Part shown: piece by piece, positions 1 to 7,887 of the stretch | Position numbering within the stretch: position 1 is the stretch's first letter | Layout: each line of letters begins with the position of its first letter | NCBI RefSeq assembly: GCF_000717335.1 | Contig: NZ_JNYZ01000027.1 | Location: 62,001 to 126,000 of the forward strand | Source of the DNA: Amycolatopsis jejuensis | GTDB taxonomy: Bacteria; Actinomycetota; Actinomycetes; Mycobacteriales; Pseudonocardiaceae | Direction of reading: 5' to 3' | DNA: 64,000 nt | Position numbers and translations under genes: made by a program | The notes under the pieces: model-generated | Told to the model about the DNA's origin: nothing | The model's database searches: none | What the model saw: only the letters and a program-made list of their open reading frames with translations

Positions 1-36
1 AGCCGGCCTTTTCCCGTCATACCCCTGCCGTTCCGG

Positions 37-1506
37 TTACCGCCGGGCCGACCGCCGCGCGGCGAGCCCGACCAGCGCCGACCCGGCGAGCACCAGCGCA
101 CCGAGACCGGACAGACCCGGTACAGAGAAGCTCGTCTCGACCGTGCCGCGGGCCATCGCCACCGGCTGGTCACCGGCGGGGATCGCGTGCGGCACTTCGT
201 TCGGCGTGTTGGCCACTGTGAGCGCCAGTGTGCCGCCCGGCTGGAGTGACCCGCACGCGGCAGGCGGGTTCTTCGGGTCGAACGCGTTGGTGTAGCCCGG
301 CGGCGCATTCACCTCGACGACGCAAATCTCTTGCGGGGCAAGGAGATTCTCCACCGCGGCCACGCCGTTGTCGCCGCTCGTGGTGACCACCACGGGCTGT
401 CCGTCCGGACCGTTGAGCGGCTTGCCGTCCTGTGCGGTGGCCGGGCTCTTACGGTCCTTGCCGGTGATCCGCAGCGTCGCGCCGCCGATGCCCTTGCCGG
501 TCTTGGCATCGGTCTTGGTCACCTGCACCTTGCCCGGCTTCGCGATCGCGACCACGCCCTGCGCGGTCAGCTTCTTCTCGCCGCCGGTGGACACGACGTT
601 CTGCACCTTGCCGTTCGCGTTCACCGGGTTCTGCACGCGCGGCACATCCGCCGGTGCAGACAGCGATGCGACCAGTTTCGGCTGGTCACCAGTGGGGGTC
701 AGCTTCACCTTGACCGTTCCGTCGGCCCCCGTCTTCACCGTCGTGTCCGACTGCGCAGCCTGCGGCGCAGCGTTGCCCGAACCCGACTCCGACGCAGGAA
801 CAGCAGCCCCGACGTTCGCATCGGTCGCCGTCAGCTTCACCGGAACATCGGCGACGCCCTTGCCCTTCGCGTTCTTCACCGTGACCGTCCAGTCCGCCGC
901 CTGTCCGACGTGCTGGTCGCCCTTCGGTGCGGTGACCGACGCCGTCCACGGACCGCGGCTCGCCTCGGCCTCGGCCGTCATCTTGGCGACGTCGTCGGCG
1001 GCGGCCGAGGAAGCCGCGCGCAGCTTGTTCAGGTAGTCCGGCGCGTTGTAGCCGATCTTGTCCGGCGGCAGACCCGGCTTCAGGTCGGCGTCGCTGCGCG
1101 GCTTGGCCGTCCATGAGTGCAGCAGGTGTGCCAGCGCGGCGGCTTCGTCGTTGTTCTTCGTGTTGCCATAGCGCAGCAGCAGGTACGAGATGTCGGCCGC
1201 CTCGTTCGCGGGCAGCGGGTCGCCCCACTTCGTGCGCAGCGGGTCGCCCGGCTGGTACTCCTCGCCGGTGTCCGGCGCCTTCAGGTGGAAGCTGACGCAG
1301 AACACGTCCTTGCCGCCGACCTGGTACGAGCCGAGCCAGTCGTGATGGCCGTTCCCGAGGTCGATCCGGTGCCCGACGCTTTCCTTGCTGGCGGCGGCGG
1401 CCGGGGTCGTTCCGAGAGCGGTGACGGAGAGTGCCCCGAGCAGCGCCGCAGCGACCAGCCCGGTGGCTGCGCGCCAGCGAGCGCGCGGGCGTGAGATCCA
1501 CCCCAT
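37..1506 (-). CDS. Secreted surface protein with prealbumin (SpaA-like) fold
   Basis: A 489-residue exported protein of unknown role, probably displayed on the cell surface. A signal peptide covers about residues 1-39 (Arg-rich start, hydrophobic core, TTPAAAA before the cut). The next domain (about 40-185) carries a lone Cys at 70 in VFCVSFHLKAPDTG and an AALAHLLHSWTA segment, as in many actinobacterial secreted proteins; it could be a thioester-type domain, which is inference. An Ig-like stretch lies at about 187-290 and a SpaA/Cna-B-like prealbumin fold at about 325-435 (KVQVTKTDAKTGKGIGGA, ending APPGYTN). A C-terminal membrane helix is followed by AARRSARR. There is no LPxTG motif, so membrane retention is likelier than sortase anchoring. 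Transcribed divergently from the Bax-inhibitor-like gene. Confidence 0.8.
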   Translation of the reverse strand: MGWISRPRARWRAATGLVAAALLGALSVTALGTTPAAAASKESVGHRIDLGNGHHDWLGSYQVGGKDVFCVSFHLKAPDTGEEYQPGDPLRTKWGDPLPANEAADISYLLLRYGNTKNNDEAAALAHLLHSWTAKPRSDADLKPGLPPDKIGYNAPDYLNKLRAASSAAADDVAKMTAEAEASRGPWTASVTAPKGDQHVGQAADWTVTVKNAKGKGVADVPVKLTATDANVGAAVPASESGSGNAAPQAAQSDTTVKTGADGTVKVKLTPTGDQPKLVASLSAPADVPRVQNPVNANGKVQNVVSTGGEKKLTAQGVVAIAKPGKVQVTKTDAKTGKGIGGATLRITGKDRKSPATAQDGKPLNGPDGQPVVVTTSGDNGVAAVENLLAPQEICVVEVNAPPGYTNAFDPKNPPAACGSLQPGGTLALTVANTPNEVPHAIPAGDQPVAMARGTVETSFSVPGLSGLGALVLAGSALVGLAARRSARR

Positions 1507-1627
1507 GGTGTGTTGACTCCTTCGACATGCCTGCCCGACCCGGGTCCGGCGGCACCACAGTTCACCTGATCGAACAACTCCCCGACACGCGTTCGGTTAC
1601 TTTCCCAACACGCGAAGTGAAGGTTCG

Positions 1628-1754
1628 CGGGTGATCACCCGTGTTGTCTAGAGACCATCGGGTGACCTGCGGTGAACGGTCGTGATCTCCGTCGCATACG
1701 GTGGGACCTGCGGGCCTCGCCACCCACCCGGGTGATGAGTAAAGTCGTCTTTAC
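1628..1754. promoter_or_regulatory. Palindrome-rich divergent promoter region
   Basis: The 319-base gap between two divergent genes holds three short perfect dyads: CGGGTGATCACCCG at 1628-1641, CACCCGGGTG at 1725-1734, and GTAAAG/CTTTAC with a 4-base spacer at 1739-1754. They could be operators for a regulator acting on either gene. No cognate regulator is adjacent, so the assignment is tentative. I see no gene in this gap. Confidence 0.35.
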
Positions 1755-1825
1755 CCGATGGGGAACCAGCGAGCCCGCGCGGTCGTTGAACCCGACGCAA
1801 GGTGCCATAAGGTCCAGGAGGACAG

Positions 1826-2686
1826 GTGCGTTCCAGTAGCAACCCGGCGTTCCGCAAACTGCCGCGCGGCACGACCGCGACCGGTCAGTACGGGCCGAAT
1901 GTCGGCTTCGAGCAGCCATACGGCCAGCCGCAGGGCCAAGGCGGCGTTCCGGGTTACGGTCCGGGACAGATGGGCACGGCCTCCGCCGACCGTCCGATGA
2001 CCGTCGACGACGTCGTCATCAAGACCGGCATGTCCCTCGGCGTCGCGCTCCTCGTGGGCGTGCTGTCGGCGATCTGGGCGCAGACCCAGCTGGTCCCCGA
2101 TTCGCTCGGCCGCATCGCGCCGAGCGGGGCCCTGCTCGGTGCGCTGATCGGCGGCCTCATCGTCGGCCTGATCATCTCGCTGGTGATCATCTTCCGGCAG
2201 AAGCCGAGCGGTCCGCTCACCCTTGTCTACTCGGCTGCCGAAGGCCTGTTCCTCGGGGCGCTCAGCGGCCTGTTCGAACTGGTCAAGCCGGGGATCGCGC
2301 TGCAGGCGCTGATCGGCACCGCGGGCGTGTTCGTCGCGATGCTGGTGGTCTACAAGACCGGTGCGGTCAAGGTCACGCCCAAGCTCACCAAGTGGATCGT
2401 CGGCGCGGTCGCCGGTGCCGCCATCCTGATGCTGGTGAACCTGGTCACCGCGGTGTTCTTCGGCTTCAACCCGCTGCGCGACGGCGGCCCGATCGCGATC
2501 ATCTTCAGCCTCGTGGTCATCGGCATCGCCGCGTTCAGCTTCCTGCTCGACTTCGACCAGGCCGACCAGATGATCCGCGCCGGCATGCCGTCGAAGTGGG
2601 CCTGGTACGCCGCGTTCGGCCTGATGACCACGCTGGTCTGGCTGTACCTGGAGATCCTGCGACTGCTGTCCTACCTGCGCGAGTAA
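1826..2686 (+). CDS. Bax inhibitor-1/YccA family membrane protein
   Basis: A 286-residue integral membrane protein of the BI-1/YccA family. These are seven-helix proteins linked in other organisms to calcium leak and stress survival; the role here is not established. About 65 N-terminal residues are Gly/Gln/Tyr/Pro-rich (EQPYGQPQGQGG) and probably cytoplasmic. Hydrophobic helices then follow to the end, with the family's characteristic C-terminus (DFDQADQMIRAG, then YLEILRLLSYLRE). The GTG start is set by a strong AGGAGG-type site a few bases upstream (1816-1822). The gene stands alone and is followed by a clear terminator. Confidence 0.88.
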   Translation: MRSSSNPAFRKLPRGTTATGQYGPNVGFEQPYGQPQGQGGVPGYGPGQMGTASADRPMTVDDVVIKTGMSLGVALLVGVLSAIWAQTQLVPDSLGRIAPSGALLGALIGGLIVGLIISLVIIFRQKPSGPLTLVYSAAEGLFLGALSGLFELVKPGIALQALIGTAGVFVAMLVVYKTGAVKVTPKLTKWIVGAVAGAAILMLVNLVTAVFFGFNPLRDGGPIAIIFSLVVIGIAAFSFLLDFDQADQMIRAGMPSKWAWYAAFGLMTTLVWLYLEILRLLSYLRE

Positions 2687-2707
2687 CCCTCGCACAGGAT
2701 TCCCGAG

Positions 2708-2740
2708 AAGGCGCTCCGCGTAAGGCGGGGCGCCTTTTCT
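2708..2740 (+). terminator. Rho-independent terminator after BI-1 gene
   Basis: Ten-base-pair stem GGCGCTCCGC / GCGGGGCGCC (one G-T pair), short loop, flanked by AA upstream and TTTTCT downstream. It sits just after the BI-1 family gene on the same strand. Confidence 0.75.
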
Positions 2741-2909
2741 GTGCCCGGACCCGGCAAGCGACCCGGTACAAAGCCGCCATTCGGCCGCCCGTTTTCGGCC
2801 GTTCGTCGCACTCTGTGGGACGAGCTGCGACCGGTCCGGCGGTGGTCCTAACGTTGATCGCCCCCCATCCCCGGGAGGTCTCCGAGAATCCCCGACAAGA
2901 CCAGGAGAC

Positions 2910-4187
2910 GTGGTGGCGACCACCGATTCCCCTGCCGACGAGCGGAAACTGCTCGAATTCCCCACGTCGTGCGCAGCACCGACGCCGAAACCGGAGGACC
3001 CGGTCCGGGTCGTCCCGCTCGCTGTCGCCGGGGTGCTGGCCGCCGGGCTGACCGCGTACGTCTGGGCCACCTACGGCGCCAAGTTCGGCGTGCTGCTCAT
3101 CCTGGGACTGGCGCTCGGCCTCGCGCTCTTCCACTCCCGCTTCGGGTTCACGTCGGCCTGGCGGCAGCTGATCGCGGTCGGCAACGGACAGGGCCTGCGG
3201 GCGCACACGCTGCTCCTCGGCACCGCCGCGACGCTGATCGCCCTGATCTGCGGTACCGGCGCCGGGCTGTTCGGCAGCAAGCCGCTGCCGGTGGCGAACG
3301 TCGGGCCGATCGGGCTGGCGCTCTTCGTCGGCGCGACGCTCTTCGCGATCGGCATGCAGCTCGGCGGCGCCTGCGCGTCCGGCACGCTCTTCGCGGTCGG
3401 CTCCGGGCAGTCGACGATCGTGCTCACCCTAGGCGGTTTCATCACCGGTTCCGTGCTCTACACCTGGGGTTACCCGCTCTTCACCGGCTGGCCGCAGGTG
3501 TCCGGGTTCCTGCTGTCGGACCACGTCGGCTGGTTCGGTTCCTGGGCCATCACGATCGCGGTGCTGGTCGGCATCGTGTTCGCCACGCGCCTCGTGCAGA
3601 AGCGGCGCGTGCCGCCGCCGGTCGACACCGTGCCGACCGCGCACGGGTTCACCCGGATCTTCCGTGGCTCATGGCCGATTCTCGTGGGTGCGGTGGTGCT
3701 CGGCGTGCTGGCCGGTGCGGTGTACCTGGTGTCCGGCGGCATCTGGGGCGTCACGAGCGCGTTCAGCCTGTGGGGCGCGAAAATCCTGCAGGTGTTCGGG
3801 CTGCACCCGGAGCAGTGGGAGTTCTGGCAGCTGAAGGCGAACGCGGCATCGCTGTCCAAGCCGATCTGGCAGGACAAGACGAGCCTCACCGACATCGGCA
3901 TCATGATCGGCGCGGGCGTCGCCGCCGCGGCCGCCGGGGCGTGGAAGATCCACAGCTCGATCCCGTGGCGCACCGCGGTGGCCGCGATTCTCGGCGGAAT
4001 CCTGATGGGCATCGGCGCGCGGCTGGCGAACGGCTGCAACATCGGCGCATATCTCGGCGGCATTTCCGTCGGCAGCCTGCACGGCTGGCTGTGGGGTGCC
4101 TTCGCGCTTTTCGGTACGTGGATCGGGCTGAAAGTGCGGCCGTTGTTCGGTTTGGGCAACCCGGCGCCCACGGACAGTATCTGCTGA
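2910..4187 (+). CDS. YeeE/YedE family sulfur-compound transporter
   Basis: A 425-residue polytopic membrane protein of the YeeE/YedE (TsuA-like) family, which imports thiosulfate or related sulfur compounds through conserved cysteines. The family signatures are visible in both halves: GGACASG around residue 155 and NGCNIGAYLGGI near residue 380, each holding a candidate relay Cys. About ten hydrophobic helices start after a charged N-terminal tail of about 30 residues. The GTG start follows CCAGGAG. This is the two-lobed long form. No TusA-like gene is adjacent; transsulfuration genes lie several kb downstream. Substrate is inferred from family membership. Confidence 0.85.
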   Translation: MVATTDSPADERKLLEFPTSCAAPTPKPEDPVRVVPLAVAGVLAAGLTAYVWATYGAKFGVLLILGLALGLALFHSRFGFTSAWRQLIAVGNGQGLRAHTLLLGTAATLIALICGTGAGLFGSKPLPVANVGPIGLALFVGATLFAIGMQLGGACASGTLFAVGSGQSTIVLTLGGFITGSVLYTWGYPLFTGWPQVSGFLLSDHVGWFGSWAITIAVLVGIVFATRLVQKRRVPPPVDTVPTAHGFTRIFRGSWPILVGAVVLGVLAGAVYLVSGGIWGVTSAFSLWGAKILQVFGLHPEQWEFWQLKANAASLSKPIWQDKTSLTDIGIMIGAGVAAAAAGAWKIHSSIPWRTAVAAILGGILMGIGARLANGCNIGAYLGGISVGSLHGWLWGAFALFGTWIGLKVRPLFGLGNPAPTDSIC

Positions 4188-4376
4188 TCAACAGGGGACT
4201 TTTCGCCGGTCCTCCCGGGTCGCGCGAAAAGTCCCCACACAATTGCGTCCAGAGCGAAATCGGGTACGGCTTTCCGCGCGCCTCAGTTATTCTCTGATGC
4301 GCGCAAGGGGGAACCGTGTCCGCGTCGTCGCTGCACGGGCTTGCGCTTTCCACCACTCTCGCAGATGGGGTTCCGC

Positions 4377-5915
4377 ATGTCCGCACCAGCGACTCCGGCC
4401 GCGCCGGACGGTTCCGGTGACAAACTAGACCGGGCCGTGCTCAAGGTCGCTTCCGTGGTGGTGCTCGGCGCCATCATGGCGATTCTCGACACCACCGTCG
4501 TCAACGTCGCACTGCAAAAGCTCACCATCCAGTTCGCGACCTCGTTCGACACCATCCAGTGGGTGGCCACCGGTTACATGCTGGCGCTCGCCACGGTGAT
4601 CCCGGTCACCGGCTGGGCGGCCGACCGGTTCGGCACGAAACGGCTGTACCTGCTCGCGATCGGCACGTTTCTGGTCGGCTCGATGCTGGCCGGGCTCGCG
4701 TGGAACGTCGAATCGCTGATCGCCTTCCGCGTCGTGCAGGGTCTCGGCGGCGGCATGCTGATGCCGGCCGGCATGACGATCCTCACCCGCACCGCGGGCC
4801 CGCAGCGGATCGGCCGCGTGATGTCCGTGCTCGGCGTGCCGATGCTGCTCGGCCCGATGTGCGGGCCGATCCTCGGCGGCTGGCTGGTCGACGCGGTGAG
4901 CTGGCGCTGGATCTTCTACATCAACGTCCCGATCGGGATCATCGCGTTCCTGCTCGCGCTGCGGTTGCTGCCGAAGGACAACCCGGAACCGTCCGGCCGC
5001 TTCGACTTCCTCGGCATGCTGATGGTGTCGCCGGGTCTTGCCGCACTGATCTTCGGTGTCTCGCGGATCCCGTCCACCGGCACGGTCGCCGACGTCGAGG
5101 TGTGGCTGCCCGCGCTGGCCGGGGTCGTGCTGCTGGTGGCGTTCGTGCTCCGGGCGCAGCGGGTCGCGCATCCGCTGGTCGACCTGAAGCTGTTCCGCAA
5201 CCGGTCGTTCTCCGTCGCGATGATCACGATGGCGGTGTTCTGCATCGGGTTCTTCGGCGCAATGCTGTTGCTGCCCACGTATTTCGTGCTGGTGCGCGGA
5301 GAATCCGCGTTGCAGGCGGGTCTGCTGCTGGTACCGCAGGGCTTCGGCGCGATGGTGGCGATGCCGATCGCCGGACGGCTGGCGGACAAGATCGCGCCGC
5401 GCCGGATCGTGCTGCCCGGCCTGGTGCTGATCGTGGCAGGCATGGTGGCGTTCACGCAGGTCGGCGCGAACACGTCGTACGTGCTCCTGCTGTCCGCGAT
5501 GTTCGTGATGGGCCTCGGCATGGGCTGCACGATGATGCCGATCACCTCGGCCGCGCTGCAGACGTTGCAGTCCAAGGACATGGCGAAGGCGTCCACGGCC
5601 ACGAACATCCTGCAGCAGACCGCGGGCGCGATCGGTGCCGCGGTGATGTCGATCATCCTGGCGGCGCTGCTCGCCGGGAAGTTCGGCGTGCCGACGAGCC
5701 AGGGCCAGCTGGCCGCCACCGTGGCGATCCAGACCCCGGCCTCGCACGACGCGGCCGCAGGCCTGGCCGGCGGCTCGTTCGCCAAAACGTTCCTGTGGGC
5801 CACGATCCTGCTGGCGCTGTGCCTGGTACCCGCGTTCTTCCTGCCGAAACGCCGTCCGGTTCCGGCCGAGGCAGGCGAACCCGGCGAGGTCGCGTCGCCG
5901 GTCCCGATGCACTGA
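4377..5915 (+). CDS. DHA2-family MFS multidrug exporter
   Basis: A drug:proton antiporter of the EmrB/QacA type (DHA2, usually 14 helices), 512 residues from the chosen ATG. Motif D1 is visible as LDTTVVNVAL near residue 40, motif A as DRFGTKR, and the antiporter motif C as LLGPMCGPILGGW. I chose ATG 4377 (MSAPATPA) because GATGGGG lies just upstream; an in-frame TTG at 4341 would add 12 residues. No TetR or MarR gene is adjacent, so regulation is unknown. It converges on the ABC-F gene through a shared hairpin. The substrate cannot be read from sequence. Confidence 0.88.
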   Translation: MSAPATPAAPDGSGDKLDRAVLKVASVVVLGAIMAILDTTVVNVALQKLTIQFATSFDTIQWVATGYMLALATVIPVTGWAADRFGTKRLYLLAIGTFLVGSMLAGLAWNVESLIAFRVVQGLGGGMLMPAGMTILTRTAGPQRIGRVMSVLGVPMLLGPMCGPILGGWLVDAVSWRWIFYINVPIGIIAFLLALRLLPKDNPEPSGRFDFLGMLMVSPGLAALIFGVSRIPSTGTVADVEVWLPALAGVVLLVAFVLRAQRVAHPLVDLKLFRNRSFSVAMITMAVFCIGFFGAMLLLPTYFVLVRGESALQAGLLLVPQGFGAMVAMPIAGRLADKIAPRRIVLPGLVLIVAGMVAFTQVGANTSYVLLLSAMFVMGLGMGCTMMPITSAALQTLQSKDMAKASTATNILQQTAGAIGAAVMSIILAALLAGKFGVPTSQGQLAATVAIQTPASHDAAAGLAGGSFAKTFLWATILLALCLVPAFFLPKRRPVPAEAGEPGEVASPVPMH

Positions 5916-5926
5916 GTTCCGCGGAA

Positions 5927-5968
5927 ACCGCCCGGTGGAGCTGCTTTTCTGCAGCCCCACCGGGCGGT
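5927..5968. terminator. Bidirectional hairpin between MFS and ABC-F genes
   Basis: Near-perfect 17-base arms (ACCGCCCGGTGG then GCTGC, paired with GCAGC then CCACCGGGCGGT) with loop TTTTCT. It lies between two convergent stop codons, so it probably terminates both transcripts. Confidence 0.8.
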
Positions 5969-5969
5969 C

Positions 5970-7622
5970 TCAGTGCACCGGCACCGCGCTTTCGGCAGAC
6001 AGGTCGATGCTCGGCCATCCGGCCACGTCGCGAAGGAGCTGCCGATCGTGCGAGGACAGCACGACCGCCGCTTCGGTTGCTCCCAATGCTTCGGTGAGTT
6101 CGTCGACGAGCGCGATGGAGAGATGGTTCGTCGGCTCGTCCAGGAGCAGCACGTGCGGGCGCAGGGCAAGCACGAGCGCCAGGTCGAGACGGCGTTGCTG
6201 GCCCATTGAGAGCTCGCCCACCCGTTTGCCCGACTCTCGCGGTTTCAAGAGGCCGAGCTGCGACAGCCCGACCGCTTCCGAAGACGGCACGGTGCCGTCG
6301 GAAACGTGTGTCTCGACGTGCGTGTGGTACACCTCGCTCGCTCGCCGATCCGGCGGTAGATCGCTCTCCTGCCGGAGAAATCCCAAGCGTGTGCCAGTGG
6401 ATTTGCGCACCGCTCCGGTGTCTGGCGTCAGCTCGCCACCGGCCACTCGGAGCAGCGTGGACTTGCCTGCGCCGTTCGGGCCGGTCACGACGAGCCGACC
6501 TCGGTGCGACAGCGAGAACGACACCGGTTCACGCAGCCGCCCGGCGACGCTCACGTTCTCGACGCTCAGCAGAGTCGCGCCATTCCGCGTGTGTAGCTCG
6601 GGGAACCGGAACACCTGTGGCGGTTCCGGAACCGTGAGGGCATGCGCTTCGAGCGCTTCGCGTCGCCGGTGCACGTTCTGCACGAGGCTGCCTGCCCGGG
6701 TGGCCCGTCCGTGCTTCGGTGAACCTTTCTCCGGGCGCCAGCCCGAAACGAGCCGGTTCTGTGCGGCGCTGAGGTCGTTCTGCAGCCGGGTGCGCTCGTC
6801 CTGCTGCCGTTCGTATTCCTGCTCCCAGCGTTCCCGTTCGGCCAAGCGTCCTTCCCGGTAGCCCGAGTACCCGTTCCCGTAGACGCGCGGCCGGTCGTCC
6901 GGAGTCGGGTCGAGATCGACGATCGTCTCCGCAAAGTCCGACAGCAGCGCACGATCATGGCTGACGACCACGACCCCGCCATTGCGCGAGCGGAGCTGTG
7001 CGGTGAGGAAATCGAGCCCACTGCGATCGAGGTGGTTGGTGGGTTCATCGAGCAGCAGGAAGTCGTCGTCGGTTCCCAGCAGGCAGGCCAAGCGCACGCG
7101 ATAGCGCTGCCCGACGGACAGTTCGGCGAGCAGCTTCGTCAGGTCGGTTTCCGCATGGAGTGCTTCGAGCGCGATCTGCACGCACCGCTCGGCATCCCAC
7201 GCGTCAAGCGCTTCGACGCGTTCCAGCGCAATCGCATACTCCTCGGCGGCAGACTCGGTGCCATCGGTGAGCGCGTGGCTGGCGGCGTCGAGCCTGGCCA
7301 GCGCAGCGAGCGGTTCGGCGATCGCATCCGCGACCGCTTCCCCGACGCTCCGTTCATCGGCGGTGTCCATCTCCTGCTCGGCGACGCCGATCGTGCCGAC
7401 GGACTGGACGGCGCCGCTGTCGACGCCGAGTGTCCCCGTCAGCACGTGGAGAAGGGTCGATTTGCCCCGCCCGTTTTCGCCGACGATCGCGACCCGCGAA
7501 GCCTGGGTCAGAGTGAGATCGACGTGGTGGAGAACGGGGGTGGCGCCGCGCATCACGGAGACGTCGGTGGCAATGAGCTGCGCGCGGGCGCGCGCAGGTA
7601 GACGGTGAGAAGAGGTGTGCAT
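5970..7622 (-). CDS. ABC-F family ATPase, candidate ribosome-protection factor
   Basis: A soluble 550-residue protein with two ABC domains and no membrane helices. Domain 1 has Walker A GENGRGKST (about 48-56), signature LSVGQ and Walker B LLLDEPTNHLD. Domain 2 has GPNGAGKST (about 380), LSMGQ and LLLDEPTNHL. A charged linker lies between (RERWEQEYERQQDERTRLQ region). ABC-F proteins act on the ribosomal E site, and the antibiotic-resistance members displace macrolides, lincosamides, streptogramins or pleuromutilins. ATG 7622 (MHTSSHRL) is preferred; an in-frame GTG at 7700 would add 26 residues that fall in the presumed leader. The upstream leader-peptide arrangement supports an antibiotic-inducible gene, but this is inference. 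Confidence 0.85.
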   Translation of the reverse strand: MHTSSHRLPARARAQLIATDVSVMRGATPVLHHVDLTLTQASRVAIVGENGRGKSTLLHVLTGTLGVDSGAVQSVGTIGVAEQEMDTADERSVGEAVADAIAEPLAALARLDAASHALTDGTESAAEEYAIALERVEALDAWDAERCVQIALEALHAETDLTKLLAELSVGQRYRVRLACLLGTDDDFLLLDEPTNHLDRSGLDFLTAQLRSRNGGVVVVSHDRALLSDFAETIVDLDPTPDDRPRVYGNGYSGYREGRLAERERWEQEYERQQDERTRLQNDLSAAQNRLVSGWRPEKGSPKHGRATRAGSLVQNVHRRREALEAHALTVPEPPQVFRFPELHTRNGATLLSVENVSVAGRLREPVSFSLSHRGRLVVTGPNGAGKSTLLRVAGGELTPDTGAVRKSTGTRLGFLRQESDLPPDRRASEVYHTHVETHVSDGTVPSSEAVGLSQLGLLKPRESGKRVGELSMGQQRRLDLALVLALRPHVLLLDEPTNHLSIALVDELTEALGATEAAVVLSSHDRQLLRDVAGWPSIDLSAESAVPVH

Positions 7623-7741
7623 TTGAGTCTTTCGAGCAGGCGCAGCACAAGCCAGGTGCGTACGCAAGGACGGCAATGGGCCAGAACGAGTGGCCGCCAC
7701 AGGCTCGGAGATACTCGACGAGCGCGGCGGCTACCCAGCCG
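7623..7741 (-). promoter_or_regulatory. Hairpin-rich leader upstream of ABC-F gene
   Basis: The 119 bases between a six-codon ORF and the ABC-F start contain possible exclusive hairpins: CGGCT/AGCCG directly after the small ORF's stop, and an overlapping GCCGCC/GGCGGC stem with an inner GCTCG/CGAGC. This layout suits translation-dependent attenuation as known for ABC-F resistance genes. No poly-U tract is obvious, so the mechanism is unproven. Confidence 0.4.
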
Positions 7742-7762
7742 TCACAGGAAGTACAAATGCAT
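7742..7762 (-). CDS. Candidate leader peptide MHLYFL
   Basis: An ATG-initiated six-codon ORF (MHLYFL, stop TGA) about 120 bases upstream of the ABC-F gene on the same strand. No Shine-Dalgarno site precedes it. A -10 hexamer ends exactly six bases before the ATG, so translation is predicted to be leaderless. Short aromatic/Leu-rich leader peptides are a known device upstream of antibiotic-inducible ABC-F genes. There is no homology evidence for the peptide itself. Confidence 0.45.
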   Translation of the reverse strand: MHLYFL

Positions 7763-7768
7763 GATCAC

Positions 7769-7797
7769 AATCTACCACAGGCCACCAAGCGCCCCAA
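7769..7797 (-). promoter_or_regulatory. Predicted promoter of the ABC-F operon
   Basis: On the minus strand, -35 TTGGGG (7797-7792), 17-base spacer, and -10 TAGATT (7774-7769). The predicted transcript start is the A of the leader-peptide ATG. The -35 box is formed by the end of the adjacent palindromic repeat. Confidence 0.5.
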
Positions 7798-7870
7798 TGC
7801 CACATTGGGTGCATGTGACGCACCCAATGTGGCGTTCGGTGCATCTGACGCACCCAACGCCACATTGGGG
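7792..7870. repeat. Tandem palindromic intergenic repeat
   Basis: Two adjacent hairpins are nested in an outer repeat. The first is a perfect 12-base inverted repeat CACATTGGGTGC / GCACCCAATGTG with 7-base loop. The second is GGCGTTCGGTGC / GCACCCAACGCC (one mismatch) with loop ATCTGAC. Both are bounded by CCCCAATG and CATTGGGG. The modular sequence suggests a dispersed repeat family. It lies between the ABC-F promoter and the thiolase stop, so it may also terminate the thiolase transcript. Confidence 0.75.
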
Positions 7871-7887
7871 TCTTTGCGTTGCCAGTA

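Noticed and set aside
1751..3070. Long minus-strand open frame across BI-1 gene
   Set aside because: Antisense to a well-supported gene; high-GC codon bias creates such frames.
7623..7700. N-terminal extension of the ABC-F protein from GTG 7700
   Set aside because: The 26 extra residues do not resemble the ABC-F N-terminus, and they occupy the hairpin leader.
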